DNA from: Branchiostoma floridae
Lineage: Eukaryota > Chordata > Leptocardii > Amphioxiformes > Branchiostomatidae
Length of the DNA: 64,000 nt
NCBI RefSeq assembly: GCF_000003815.2
Contig: NC_049990.1
Span: forward strand, 3,090,918-3,154,917
Reading direction: 5' to 3'
Part shown: piece after piece, positions 1-8,693 of the stretch
Position numbering within the stretch: position 1 is the stretch's first letter
How the letters are laid out: the number at the start of each line of letters is the position of its first letter
The notes under the pieces: model-generated
The model's input: only the letters and a program-made list of their open reading frames with translations
Told to the model about the DNA's origin: nothing
The model's database searches: none
Made by a program: the position numbers and the translations under genes

Positions 1-372
1 ACAGCCCTTACTTGTAGCAGTTGTTAATGTTATAACCAGCCCTTACTTGTAGCAGTTGTTATTGTGAGAACAGCCCTTACTTGTAGCAGTTGTTAATGTT
101 ATAACCAGTCCTTACTTGTAGCAGTTGTTAATGTGAGAACAGCCCTTACTTGTAGCAGTTGTTGATGTTATAACCAGCCCTTACTTGTAGCAGTTGTTAA
201 TGTTATAACCAGCCCTTACTTGTAGCAGTTGTTAATGTTATAACCAGCCCTTACTTGTAGCAGTTGTTAATATGAGAACAGCCCTTACTTGTAGCAGTTG
301 TTAATATGAGAACAGCCCTTACTTGTAGCAGTTGTTAATGTTATAACCAGCCCTTACTTGTAGCAGTTGTTC
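1..372 (-). repeat. Minisatellite spanning the exon 8 / intron donor boundary (11 copies)
   Basis: About eleven copies of a 34-35 bp unit run from the window edge to the exon. Read on the minus strand, each unit carries the last 14 coding bases of exon 8 (AACAACTGCTACAA) followed by the donor GTAAGGGCTG and about 11 bp of intron. Two subtypes alternate, with tails containing TTATAACATT or TTCTCACATT. Only the copy joined to the rest of the exon, ending at 358, is a true exon end; the others are intronic decoys with perfect donor sequence. The array may continue left of position 1. Confidence 0.95.
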
Positions 373-461
373 TGGAATCTGTTGTAGGAAGCCATGGTGA
401 TGAGCCCTCCCCAGGCGGCAGACAGGGAGTAGAAGATCTGGGTGGCAGCATCCTTCCATAC
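358..461 (-). CDS. SLC6 exon 8: EL3 to TM6
   Basis: Minus-strand exon of 104 nt, from acceptor TTTCCCAG to donor GTAAGG, starting in phase 0 and ending in phase 2. It encodes [19 protein letters not shown] and then [16 protein letters not shown]. This is the conserved segment entering TM6, whose unwound SLSAAWGG region contributes to the substrate site. The serine pattern SLSAA resembles GlyT2 more than GlyT1, which has Gly at the corresponding position. Reading past the donor gives an immediate in-frame TAA (AAG TAA). The downstream exons are outside the window. Confidence 0.92.
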
Positions 462-593
462 CTGGGAAACGAGCACACATAGGTGAGACACTTTTAGAGC
501 CTCGTCAAAACATGAGATACAGATGAACAAATGTAGTCACTGTTTTATTGGCATGTTTAATAGGCTGTGATGGGAAAAACTTTTTAATTTTAT

Positions 594-975
594 CATCTTG
601 AAGATGCTAAACCTCACCTTAGCCTCATTGAGTCTAGAAAATACCCAAGATGTGAAAAAAACTTTCACTTTTTAATCATATCATCTTGAAGATGCTAGAT
701 CTCACCTTAGCCTCCTTGAGTCTAGAAAATACCCGAGATGTGAAAAAAACTTTCACTTTTTAATCATATCATCTTGAAGATGCTAAATCTCACCTATGCC
801 ATCTTGAGTGCAGAAAAGACCTAAGATGTCTTAATTTTGTAATCTTGAAGATACTAAACCTTACCTTAGACTCCTTGAGTCTGCAAAATTCAAAAGTCGT
901 GAAAAAAACCTTCACTTTTTACCATCTTGAAGATGCTAAACCTCACCTTGGCCTCCTTGAGTCTCTCCCACTTGG
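594..975 (-). repeat. Tandem array spanning the exon 7 donor boundary (5 copies)
   Basis: Five diverged units of about 75-88 bp begin near 594, 679, 764, 838 and 921. On the minus strand each has a piece matching the exon 7 end (GACTCAAGGAGGC-AAG type), then GTGAGG or GTAAGG, then AGCATCTTCAAGATG and a T-rich stretch. The fifth copy is the genuine exon end at 947. The exon-like part has drifted more in the intronic copies than in the real exon, as expected if only the exon is under coding constraint. The remainder of 462-946 is ordinary intron. Confidence 0.9.
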
Positions 976-1081
976 GTGTGATGAAGAAGAGCACTCCATC
1001 CAGGTGGCCGTCTTGGAGCACCCCGACGATCAGCAGGATCACCAGCACGAAGTAGGGGAAGGTCGCCGTGAAGTAAACAAC
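947..1081 (-). CDS. SLC6 exon 7: TM5 and start of EL3
   Basis: Minus-strand exon of 135 nt (45 codons, phase 0 at both ends), from acceptor TTTGCTCAG to donor GTGAGG. It encodes [20 protein letters not shown] and then [18 protein letters not shown], ending [14 protein letters not shown] with a hydrophobic run is the SLC6 TM5 signature, and FITPKWERL is the family's EL3 entry. The stretch VLQDGHLDG replaces the usual RGVTLPGA-type loop, so EL3 is divergent. Both of its splice boundaries are tandemly duplicated in the flanking introns. Confidence 0.93.
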
Positions 1082-1812
1082 CTGAGCAAAACAAACAAAC
1101 AAACAAACAAACACGTTAACGTCAGAATATGCAGACCATAGCCACACTCTTGGAGCACCCCCACGATCAGCAGGATCACCAGCACGAAGTACGGGAAGGT
1201 CGCAGTGAAGTAAACAACCTGGGCAAAACAAACAAACAAACATGTCAACATCAGAATATGCAGATCAGCAGGATCACCAGCACGAAGTACGGGAAGGTCG
1301 CCGTGAAGTAAACAATCTGGGCAAAACAAACAAACAAACAAACATGTCAACGTCAGAATATGCAAACCCCGGCCATACACGATCCACAATAAAGGGGGAA
1401 GTTGCCATGAAGAAAACAACCTGGGCAAAACAAACAAACAAACAAACATGTCAACGTCAGAATATGCAGAACCCGGCCTAACACAATCCATAATATACAT
1501 AAAGGGGGAGGTCGCCATGAAGTAAACAACCTGAGCAAAACAAACAAACAAATCAACGTCAGAATATGCAGACCCCAGCATAACATGATCCATAATATAC
1601 ATGAAGGAGGAGGTTGCAGTGAAGTAAACAACCTGGGCAAAACAAACAAACAAACAAACAAACACATTAACGTCAGAATATGCAGACCCCGGCCATACAC
1701 AATCCACAATAAAGGGGGAAGTTGCCATGAAGAAAACAACCTGGGCAAAACAAACAAATACATCAACATCAGAATATACAGACCCAAGCCTAACACTTTC
1801 CATAATAGCACT
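1009..1812 (-). repeat. Tandem array spanning the exon 7 acceptor boundary (7 copies)
   Basis: Seven units of about 100-118 bp begin near 1009 (the true exon), 1149, 1263, 1380, 1483, 1587 and 1700. On the minus strand each unit has a TTTGTTTGTTTG-rich tract, an acceptor (TTTGCCCAG or TTTGCTCAG), and then GTTGTTTAC matching the first codons of exon 7. Copies 2 and 3 retain about 75 bp of exon. Copies 4-7 keep only about 30 bp before diverging into a shared non-coding tail (GTATTATGGATTG type). Long open frames of up to 254 codons across the array come from the repeat structure and are not genes. Confidence 0.92.
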
Positions 1813-2545
1813 TCTTTCTAAATTCGAGAATCAGCAAATAAAATTGTTGTGGGCTTGAGTAGAATACAATACTTACTAACCTTCCTTTCCCCAGCCACAA
1901 AAAAAAAAAAAAAAAAATGAAAACCACCATGAAAATTATAATATTTACAATAACTTTTTGCAAACTCTGAGAACCGACAAACTGAATTGGTTCGGCCTTA
2001 GAAAGATATGAAGTCTGCCAGGAGCTGGGTAATAGACTGTCACCCTGAGCTTAGGTCAGGAAGGGTTGCCGCCCGGAAATTACCATATAAATTGGACTCG
2101 CAGGCTTTAAACGCTGCTGACTCACTGAGTGTGTCTTGGGCAGTTGCCGACGGCAACGTTCGCCAGAGCGTTGTCTGTCTAACTGTCAATCATTTAAGAC
2201 AACTCCATGGAAACATAAGTGAAGTCACATATGTCTTCCTTGTATCACAACTCAGGTGACCTCAATACGACTGTCACAAGGGTCTCTAGAGTGGCTACCA
2301 TTCAGTGCTAACTCAGGTGACCTGAGTACAACAGCGATTACCCCATGTGCAGCCATAGGACTGCAGGTTTTAAGACAAGATAATTATGGACTTATTAGGA
2401 CTTCAATCGTGCAATCTGTATTATTGTCACATTTTGTCTGACTCTTCCCGCATGACCTCAATAAAACACAGCCTGCAGGCCGATTTGAGTTTTCCATGAA
2501 TACCTAAGGTCTTCAACGAAATCTTGTTCCCCTTGGTTGAGCGAC
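1813..2545. other. Intron between exons 6 and 7, no gene seen
   Basis: Apart from a 19-20 base A run near 1898-1917, this is plain intron sequence. Positions of about 2340-2545 resemble 5815-5945 (shared TTTTAAGAC, CACATTTTGTCTGAC and GACCTCAATAAAA-CAGCCT stretches). A block of intron has therefore been duplicated around the intervening repeats. Confidence 0.5.
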
Positions 2546-4262
2546 TATAACAGTGCCTGTCCCTGGTGCTAAAAACCATATCACATCAACAAATCACCAA
2601 GGACCCTTTAAACTTTGAACATTATTAAAACACCTCTTGGCAGGCACATAAGCCTGAATTGTATGGTATGTACAATTATAGCTGATCAATCAAAACAAGT
2701 TTGCCATTAAAACATTGTTTAAAAACTACCACAAGCAATTTTAAAAACATACCCCAAGACGTACTACTCAAAATTACAATTACAGACACGAAAGCACAAC
2801 AATTACAATGACAAGTCAGGTAAACGTCAATGACAGTTTGTTGTCTCCTAAAGCTTAAGACACTTTGTATGTTCTTACGACGCCTGGTAGATGTACATAA
2901 CCAAGCAAATCTTCTATAACAGTGTCTATATCTGGGTCTGTAAATTGTGTTTTATCAACAAGTCCTTGAAGACTATCTAAACTTGGTGTCTCCTACTTCT
3001 TAGAACAGTTTAGACGCTCCTAAGAAAACTGGTAGAGGTAAGTAACCAAACAAATCCTCTATAAAAGTGCCTACCCCTGGTGCTGAAAACTGTTTTATAT
3101 CAATAAGTCCTTGAAGACTATTTAAACTTGGTGTCTCTGAATGCTTAAGACAATCTGGATGCTGTTAAGACACCTGATACATGTAGATGTAAGTTATCAA
3201 GCAAATCCTCTATATCAGTGTCTATCCCTGGTGCTGAAAATTTTGTTTTATCAACAAGTCCTTGAAGACTATTTAAACTTGTTGTCTCCTACTTCTTAGA
3301 ACAGTTTAGACGCTCCTAAGAAGACTGGTAGAGGTAAGTAACCAAGCAAGTCCTCTATAAAAGTGCCTGTCCCTCGTGCTGAAAACTGTTTTATATCAAC
3401 AAGTCCTTGAAGATTCCTTAAACTTGGTGTCTCTGAATGCTTAAGACAATCTGGATGCTGTTAAGACACCTGATACATGTAGATGTAAGTTATCAAGCAA
3501 ATCCTCTATATCAGTGTCTATCCCTGGTGCTGAAAATGTTGTTTTATCAACAAGTCCTTGAAGATTATTTAAACTTGGTGTCTCCTACTTCTTAGAACAG
3601 TTTAGATACGCCTAAGAAAACTGGTAGAGGTAAGTAACCAAGAAAGTCCTCTATAAAAGTGCCTGTCCCTGGTGCTGAAAACTGTGTTTTATCAACAAGT
3701 CCTTGAAGATTATTTAAACTTGATGTCTCCTACTTCTTAGAACAGTTAAGATACTCCTAAGAAAACTGGTAGAGGTAAGTAACCAAGAAAGTCCTCTATA
3801 AAAGTGCCTGTCCCTGGTGCTGAAAACTGTGTTTTATCAACAAGTCCTTGAAGATTATTTAAACTTGATGTCTCCTACTTCTTAGAACAGTTAAGATACT
3901 CCTAAGAAAACTGGTAGAGGTAAGTAACCAAGCAAGTCCTCTATAACAGTGCCTGTCCCTGGTCCTGAAAATTGTGTTACATCAATGTACCACTGAAAGT
4001 TCCTTACCCTGGTGTTTTGCACTAAGATCTCCCTAAGAAATCAAGCGAACCCTTTACCACAGTGCTTGTTCCTGGTGCTACAACTGTTGCAATGACATTT
4101 TCAATAACACCTTCAAGCTATTGTTCCAGTCTCCTCAATAACTTTACAAATGTTCTTAAGAAACCTGGTATATGAACGTGGCCAAGCAACATCTCTGTAA
4201 CAGCACCTGTCCCTGGTGCTGAAAACCATCCTTTAACAACACCTAAAAAAACTAATTAAACC
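2546..4262. repeat. Intronic tandem repeat, about 145-bp unit, about 11 copies
   Basis: The core CCTCTATAA-AGTGCCTGTC plus CTGGTGCTGAAAAC recurs near 2546, 2914, 3055, 3209, 3350, 3500, 3649, 3792, 3935, 4053 and 4190. It is followed by ATCAACAAGTCCTTGAAGA, a CTTAGAACAG block and GGTAGAGGTAAGTAACCAAG. The units from 3649 onward are almost identical, so the array's centre is young and its flanks are older. It does not include coding sequence of the transporter. Confidence 0.9.
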
Positions 4263-4554
4263 TTAAGTTTCTCCCTCCTCAAGAAAATAAGATGCAACTG
4301 TCAATATGAATGGTGTTTTAAAATTTCCGAATCTTTGCATTTTTAATGCCGAAAGGACCCATTGTTTTAACCTCCTCAAGGAGTTTGGGTTGAAACCCAG
4401 CAGATGTAGGCACCCATGCAGAACTTCCCAGGCTGACTTTAAGGAGGATAACGTCTCGCAAGCTGGGTTTTTGTTCAATACAATTTGCCGGCTGAGCTGG
4501 GCTGTGAGGAGACCAGGTGCTGTCCAGTCGGATCATTGGAGAACGGCTTTCTTC

Positions 4555-5060
4555 CATAACACGCTCTTAAGGTGGGCCGAATCAGACTTAACGTTGGTGC
4601 CTGTCACATCCCTGCTTTGTTCCATAACACGCTCTTATGGCTGGCCAAATCAGACCCAAACATCGGTTCCTGTCACTTTCCTTCTCATCAACTTTCCTGT
4701 AATACTTAATAGTAATCATTAAAAAAATATTCTTACAGCGGGCTAAATCTGACTAAACATTGGTTCCTGTCACTTTCCTTTTTACTAAAAGGCCAATTCA
4801 ATTTCCAGGTGCTTCGATACAAAGATGTTTTCTTAATTGCAATGGACATGAAAACCTCCTTACAGAAGGCATATCAGACAAAACATCAGTTCTTGTCACA
4901 TAATGACACATCTCTTTCAAAATGCTAGGCCATAACAGATTAATTTCTAGGTTCCCAAATATAAAAATGTAATACTTGATCGGAATCAACATGAAAGCCT
5001 CCTTACAGAAGGCCAATCAGACTAAAATATCGGTTCTTGTCACACTTCTTTAAAAACAAA
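4555..5060. repeat. Intronic tandem repeat with CAATCAGAC / CGGTTCCTGTCAC core (5 copies)
   Basis: Copies of a C-TCTTA-G-GGCC-AATCAGAC motif followed by CATCGGTTCCTGTCAC-type sequence occur near 4563, 4631, 4730, 4856 and 4997. Spacing is 65-140 bp because of internal insertions. No coding potential was recognised. Confidence 0.7.
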
Positions 5061-5813
5061 AAGGTCAGGCCATAACAGTAGAATTAAGCCTATGTTTTAA
5101 GCCTGACAACTGTCCAAGGGACTAAATTTGATTCCTACTTGCACTATACAGAATCCAGAATTGCAATATATCCTCAATGCTGCCAGTTTTGTTTGTAGGA
5201 CTAGAAGAGTTGCAAATAAGTATGGTTAAGGGGGTGAAGTCTTCCTGCTATTGTAAACACCAGTCACAAAACCTGACAACTGCGATAACACAGTACGTGA
5301 CGTGAACGCTCGTAACTCACTCCCCGTCCGACCATATCGTCCCAGTAATCGATACATCATTTGTGTTTAAGGCCCCCTCGGCTGTGCCCAACAGTAATTA
5401 GCTCCCGTTCGTTACCTCGCGCGCACGGATCGCTGACGACTCAAGGACAAACAGAACAGCGGACATGGTCGATACAAAGTTTTTTAAACCCTCTTTTCCT
5501 AAGACCATGAAAGAAAGGGATTTTGAACCAGTTTAGCTCACTGAAGTGAAGAGCTAGTCTTCCACTGGTCGTGACAGAGAAGACAGAGGCTATGTACAGT
5601 ATCTACAGGTTCATTGTACCAGGGAAATTCCCCTAGCTTTTTTTGACGAGCACAATAAACATTACTAGATAGATAGAAACAATAATGCTGGACTGGAAGA
5701 TCAACAGTTAAAAAAAAAACAGAACAAAGGTTCAAACAAGGTAGCAAAGTGCCAGAAAAGTGTCTACCTTGTACACAGTTTCAGTGACCAACTATGTAGT
5801 CAAATTTTCCTTC
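5061..5813. other. Intron, with one dispersed repeat at about 5525-5645
   Basis: No gene was recognised. Positions 5525-5645 (GTTTAGCTCACTGAAG, then GAGCTAGTCTT, then CAGGGAAATTCCCCTA) match 14720-14825, and part of it matches 59126-59180. This is therefore an interspersed repeat family of unknown class. Positions 5285-5450 are locally CpG-richer than the surroundings, without a recognisable function. Confidence 0.5.
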
Positions 5814-6345
5814 AAAGGATTGTAGGTTTTAAGACTGCATAATAATGGATTCATTAGGATTTAAATCATGTAATCTGTACTATTGTCACATTTTGTCTGA
5901 CCCTATCCTCCTCCCTCAAGACCTCAATAAAATGCAGCCTTGTTAAACAAAATCTTCCCTCCCCTTCTTATAAGACTTTAACAGTGCCTGTCCCTGGTGC
6001 TGAAAACCCTGCCACATCAACACATCACTGAGGACTGCTTAAATTTGGTGTCTCCAAAGCCTTGAGACAATCTGGATGTTCTTAAGACGATCTGGGTGCT
6101 GTTAAGATACCAGGTTGACGTAACTAAGCAACTCCTCTATCACAGTGCCTGTCCCAGGTGCTAAAAACCATGTTATATCAACACATCACAAATTTAAATT
6201 AAGGACTCTTAATTTAAATTTGGCGTCTCCAAAAGCTTAAGATAATCTGGATGTTCTTACAGCACCTGGTGGTAAACAACCAAGCACATCCTCTGTAACA
6301 GTTCCTGTCTCTGGTGCTGAAACGTGTGTAGAAGCTTGCCCTCTA
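5814..6345. repeat. Dispersed copy of the 2340-2640 and 2546-4262 repeats
   Basis: Positions 5814-6005 repeat the sequence seen at 2340-2560. Positions 5966-6345 add three more diverged units of the 145-bp array (cores near 5978, 6143 and 6298). The array and its flank were probably duplicated as a block and then separated by the 4555-5060 repeat. Confidence 0.75.
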
Positions 6346-6448
6346 CTTCCATCTTGTCTCCTCGCTAAATGAAAGCTTCATTACGTCTGAGAGCCCCCTG
6401 GTCACTTTGTTAGTGTCGAATTTGTTTCCAGATCAAAGCCCGACGAAA

Positions 6449-6472
6449 TCAATCAATCAATCAATCAATCAC
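6449..6472. repeat. (CAAT)n microsatellite
   Basis: Six tetranucleotide units AATC/CAAT in a row, a simple sequence repeat in intron 6. Confidence 0.9.
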
Positions 6473-6724
6473 TTAACGATCAATATTTAAATGACCTGTA
6501 ACCACTGCCCCCATTGTGAGTACGGAGCACCATTTGTTTGGAATATCTAAGTGCCTATTGGTCCATTTGACCTGTTTTCATGACGACTGGACCGTAAGAT
6601 GCACTGTGGCAACTTGTGACCCACAGAAAGGTCGTGTAGCGTTTAGTGTCATCAGTCACAATGTAGCCTTATGAACAGTTACAGAGATTAAAATGTATCC
6701 AGTACAGTCTACTCCTCTGAATTT

Positions 6725-6972
6725 ACTTGTTGAACAATGTCAATCAAAATATTATGAAATATGATGATATGCCAATCCAAACTGACCAAAAATTCTTCAA
6801 ATTACATGTGATGTTAACAGAGTCACCTCACAGGTACCCTTACAATCCCAACTTTTTACTCTATATCTTCAAAACCTCACTGCAGAAGGGCCAACATCCC
6901 CCTTCCACACAACCCCCCAGATTGGTCACTTTGCCCTTACCGTTATGCTAAAATAAAATCCTTGCTAGAACC
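6725..6972. repeat. Dispersed repeat shared with about 20108-20335
   Basis: Scattered but collinear identity links this block to intron 2 at 20108-20335 (shared AACAATGTC, TTCAAATTACA, CAACC/CACACC-CCCC, GCTAA-ATAAAATCC-TGCTA and ACCCTGA/ACTCTGA). The two copies are heavily diverged. Class unknown. Confidence 0.5.
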
Positions 6973-6980
6973 CTGACAAC

Positions 6981-7384
6981 TAGGGCTGGGTATCAGTACA
7001 GCGTACCAGTACAAAACCATTTTTTCTTATTGGACCGGTCCAGAAAAACCGGACCAGATGTTGGACCGATTACAAAAATTAACAGATTATTTTACCAGGA
7101 ATTCACACCTTTTGGCGCTTGCAGGTGGAAGAAAATAACAAGAGTGAAGTAGAGTAGAGTTTATAGTAATTTCTACCAAGTTTTACATCCAATTGTACAG
7201 GTGCAGTTAGCGTTGTATGATTTTAAAACGCCAGTGTAAGTCTAATATTCCACCCAACAGATTTCTTTGTAGTTAAATGGACCATTCGTATGAGTCATAC
7301 GGCATCAGGTCCAGGTTCAGGTCCGGATCTGGACCTGATCCTCTGGACCTGGACCTGAATTTTCTGTACCGGTACCCACCCCTA
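6981..7384. mobile_element. hAT-like MITE with 8-bp target duplication
   Basis: Ends are TAGGGCTGGGTATC and GTACCCACCCCTA, an imperfect terminal inverted repeat typical of hAT elements. It is flanked by CTGACAAC (6973-6980) and CTGACAAT (7385-7392), a 7/8 match to an 8-bp target duplication. The interior holds GGACCGGTCC and an AGGTCCAGG-rich palindromic section but no ORF, so it is non-autonomous. A half-copy with the same GACCGGTCCAGAAAAA core is at about 36623-36730. Confidence 0.85.
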
Positions 7385-7729
7385 CTGACAATGGCTCACA
7401 ACCTTTGTGTCTACAAGCTGTGCCAAGATGCCTGTGGCTAAACTGGGAACTGCGATAATTGATGGTGCCGCTGTCCAAGGGTCTGGAGCAGCTGCCATCT
7501 GATAGTGACTCAGGTGACCTCAATATGACAGCAATTGCCCCAGGTGCCCCCATAAGACTGTGGGCTCCAGGAATTGCATACACTGGGCCATACTGCTATT
7601 CTTTTCAGGAGCTGTAGTGGGTTCTTAATATGCTCTAGGCTTCATGCATGAAACAGACAGTTTATGTTTTGGTTTTGATTGTAACACATCAGTTTTTTGC
7701 AGAAAACTTCAACGTTTTGTTGGGTGAGT

Positions 7730-7812
7730 GACACAGCCGTGATTCAACCTCACGGCTAATCTTGATCTGGAGGCAGGGCCACCAACCACTAGACTACTAC
7801 ACAAACTGGTAT
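7730..7812 (-). repeat. tRNA-derived SINE head (probable)
   Basis: On the minus strand TAGTCTAGTGGTTGGTGGCC resembles a pol III A box region, and GAGGTTGAATCACGG a B box, at tRNA-like spacing. The element lacks a clean cloverleaf and is not a tRNA gene. It is read as a SINE relic in the exon 5-6 side of the intron. Confidence 0.5.
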
Positions 7813-8560
7813 TAAGAAACAGATGTTGTTTTTTTTTAAACTTCATTCTTGTCACAAGTGTTAACCAGCTTAGACTAACCAATAACAAACATGATAGGAC
7901 ACATTTTTGTACTGATGAGGGTGACAGACAGTCACTGAAACGTCTACGGAAGAATTAAAAGAAAGTGATGAAACGAAGAAGACTTTGTTCGATGATAGGA
8001 CACATCCGTACTAGAGGAACCAGGCAGGAGACTAGACCCTGTCAGAGTGAGAAGATGTCTGCAGAGTGACTCTGTGAATAAAGCAGTAAAAAGTGCATTT
8101 GGGAGTTGAGGCATTGATTTGGAACCCTAAGACAGGTAGAAGCACAGTCTGAGACAAGATAGGATGTGACAGTTCTCATCATCTCTCCATCACTTCATCA
8201 TCATCATCTTTGGTACTGCTGAGCCCGCTGAAAAGCGGATTATTAGCAGCTGCGCAAAGTGTTAAGGGTGGTGCAAACAAAGGGTAAGATTTGGGAAAGA
8301 CGTAGACATGTGCAAAAGGACGGGACAGGTGAAGTTTAGAGTTGTTATTTACACCTATTCGCATATGTACAAAGGACAGGGGACAGCTCAATGCAGCGGA
8401 GCCCGTCCCAGCTCAGCTTTGAACTGGGAGAGGGACTCCGTCTCCGCCACACAAGGCTCAAGTTCATTCCACTCTTTGATGGTACGAGGGAAGTACGAGA
8501 GCCTGTAATAGTTGTTCTTACTCGCGATGGTCTGCAGCTTATAAGCATGACTTTACCCAC
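7813..8560. other. Intron between exons 6 and 7, no gene seen
   Basis: Positions 7908-7950 hold CTGATGAGGGTGACAGACAG and then TCACTGAAACGTC. This is the short palindromic motif seen at the Penelope-like relics at 40171-40297 and 57570-57920. The remainder is unrecognised intron; short ORFs here show no protein-family features apart from those running into exon 6. Confidence 0.45.
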
Positions 8561-8693
8561 CTTTCCTGAGGACTTGACTCCCTTGCACAGGCTGAGGAAC
8601 ACAATGACCCAGGCCAGCACCAGACTCAGGGCCAGCTGCCACTTTATACCGCCTGGCTCATGGATACCCGGCGTGATCTCCAGGGCATAGTGA
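8561..8693 (-). CDS. SLC6 exon 6: end of EL2, TM4, IL2
   Basis: Minus-strand exon of 133 nt, from acceptor TTTCCCAG to donor GTGGGT. The first base completes the codon begun in exon 5 (AA|T, Asn), and the end is in phase 0. It encodes HYALEITPGIHEPGGIKWQ, then the TM4 helix LALSLVLAWVIVFLSLC, then KGVKSSGK. KGVKSSGK joined to VVYF in exon 7 is a strongly conserved SLC6 junction. The acceptor and first ~55 coding bases are the seed of the 26-copy array upstream. Confidence 0.94.

Noticed and set aside
1-372. Regular 34-35 bp repeats resembling a CRISPR array
   Set aside because: There are no unique spacers; the unit is continuous, and it equals an exon end plus splice donor of the transporter gene.
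1039-1803. 254-codon minus-strand ORF and other long ORFs at 845-1821
   Set aside because: They run through tandem copies of the exon 7 acceptor unit. Their repeated peptide is a by-product of the repeat, in frames other than the exon.
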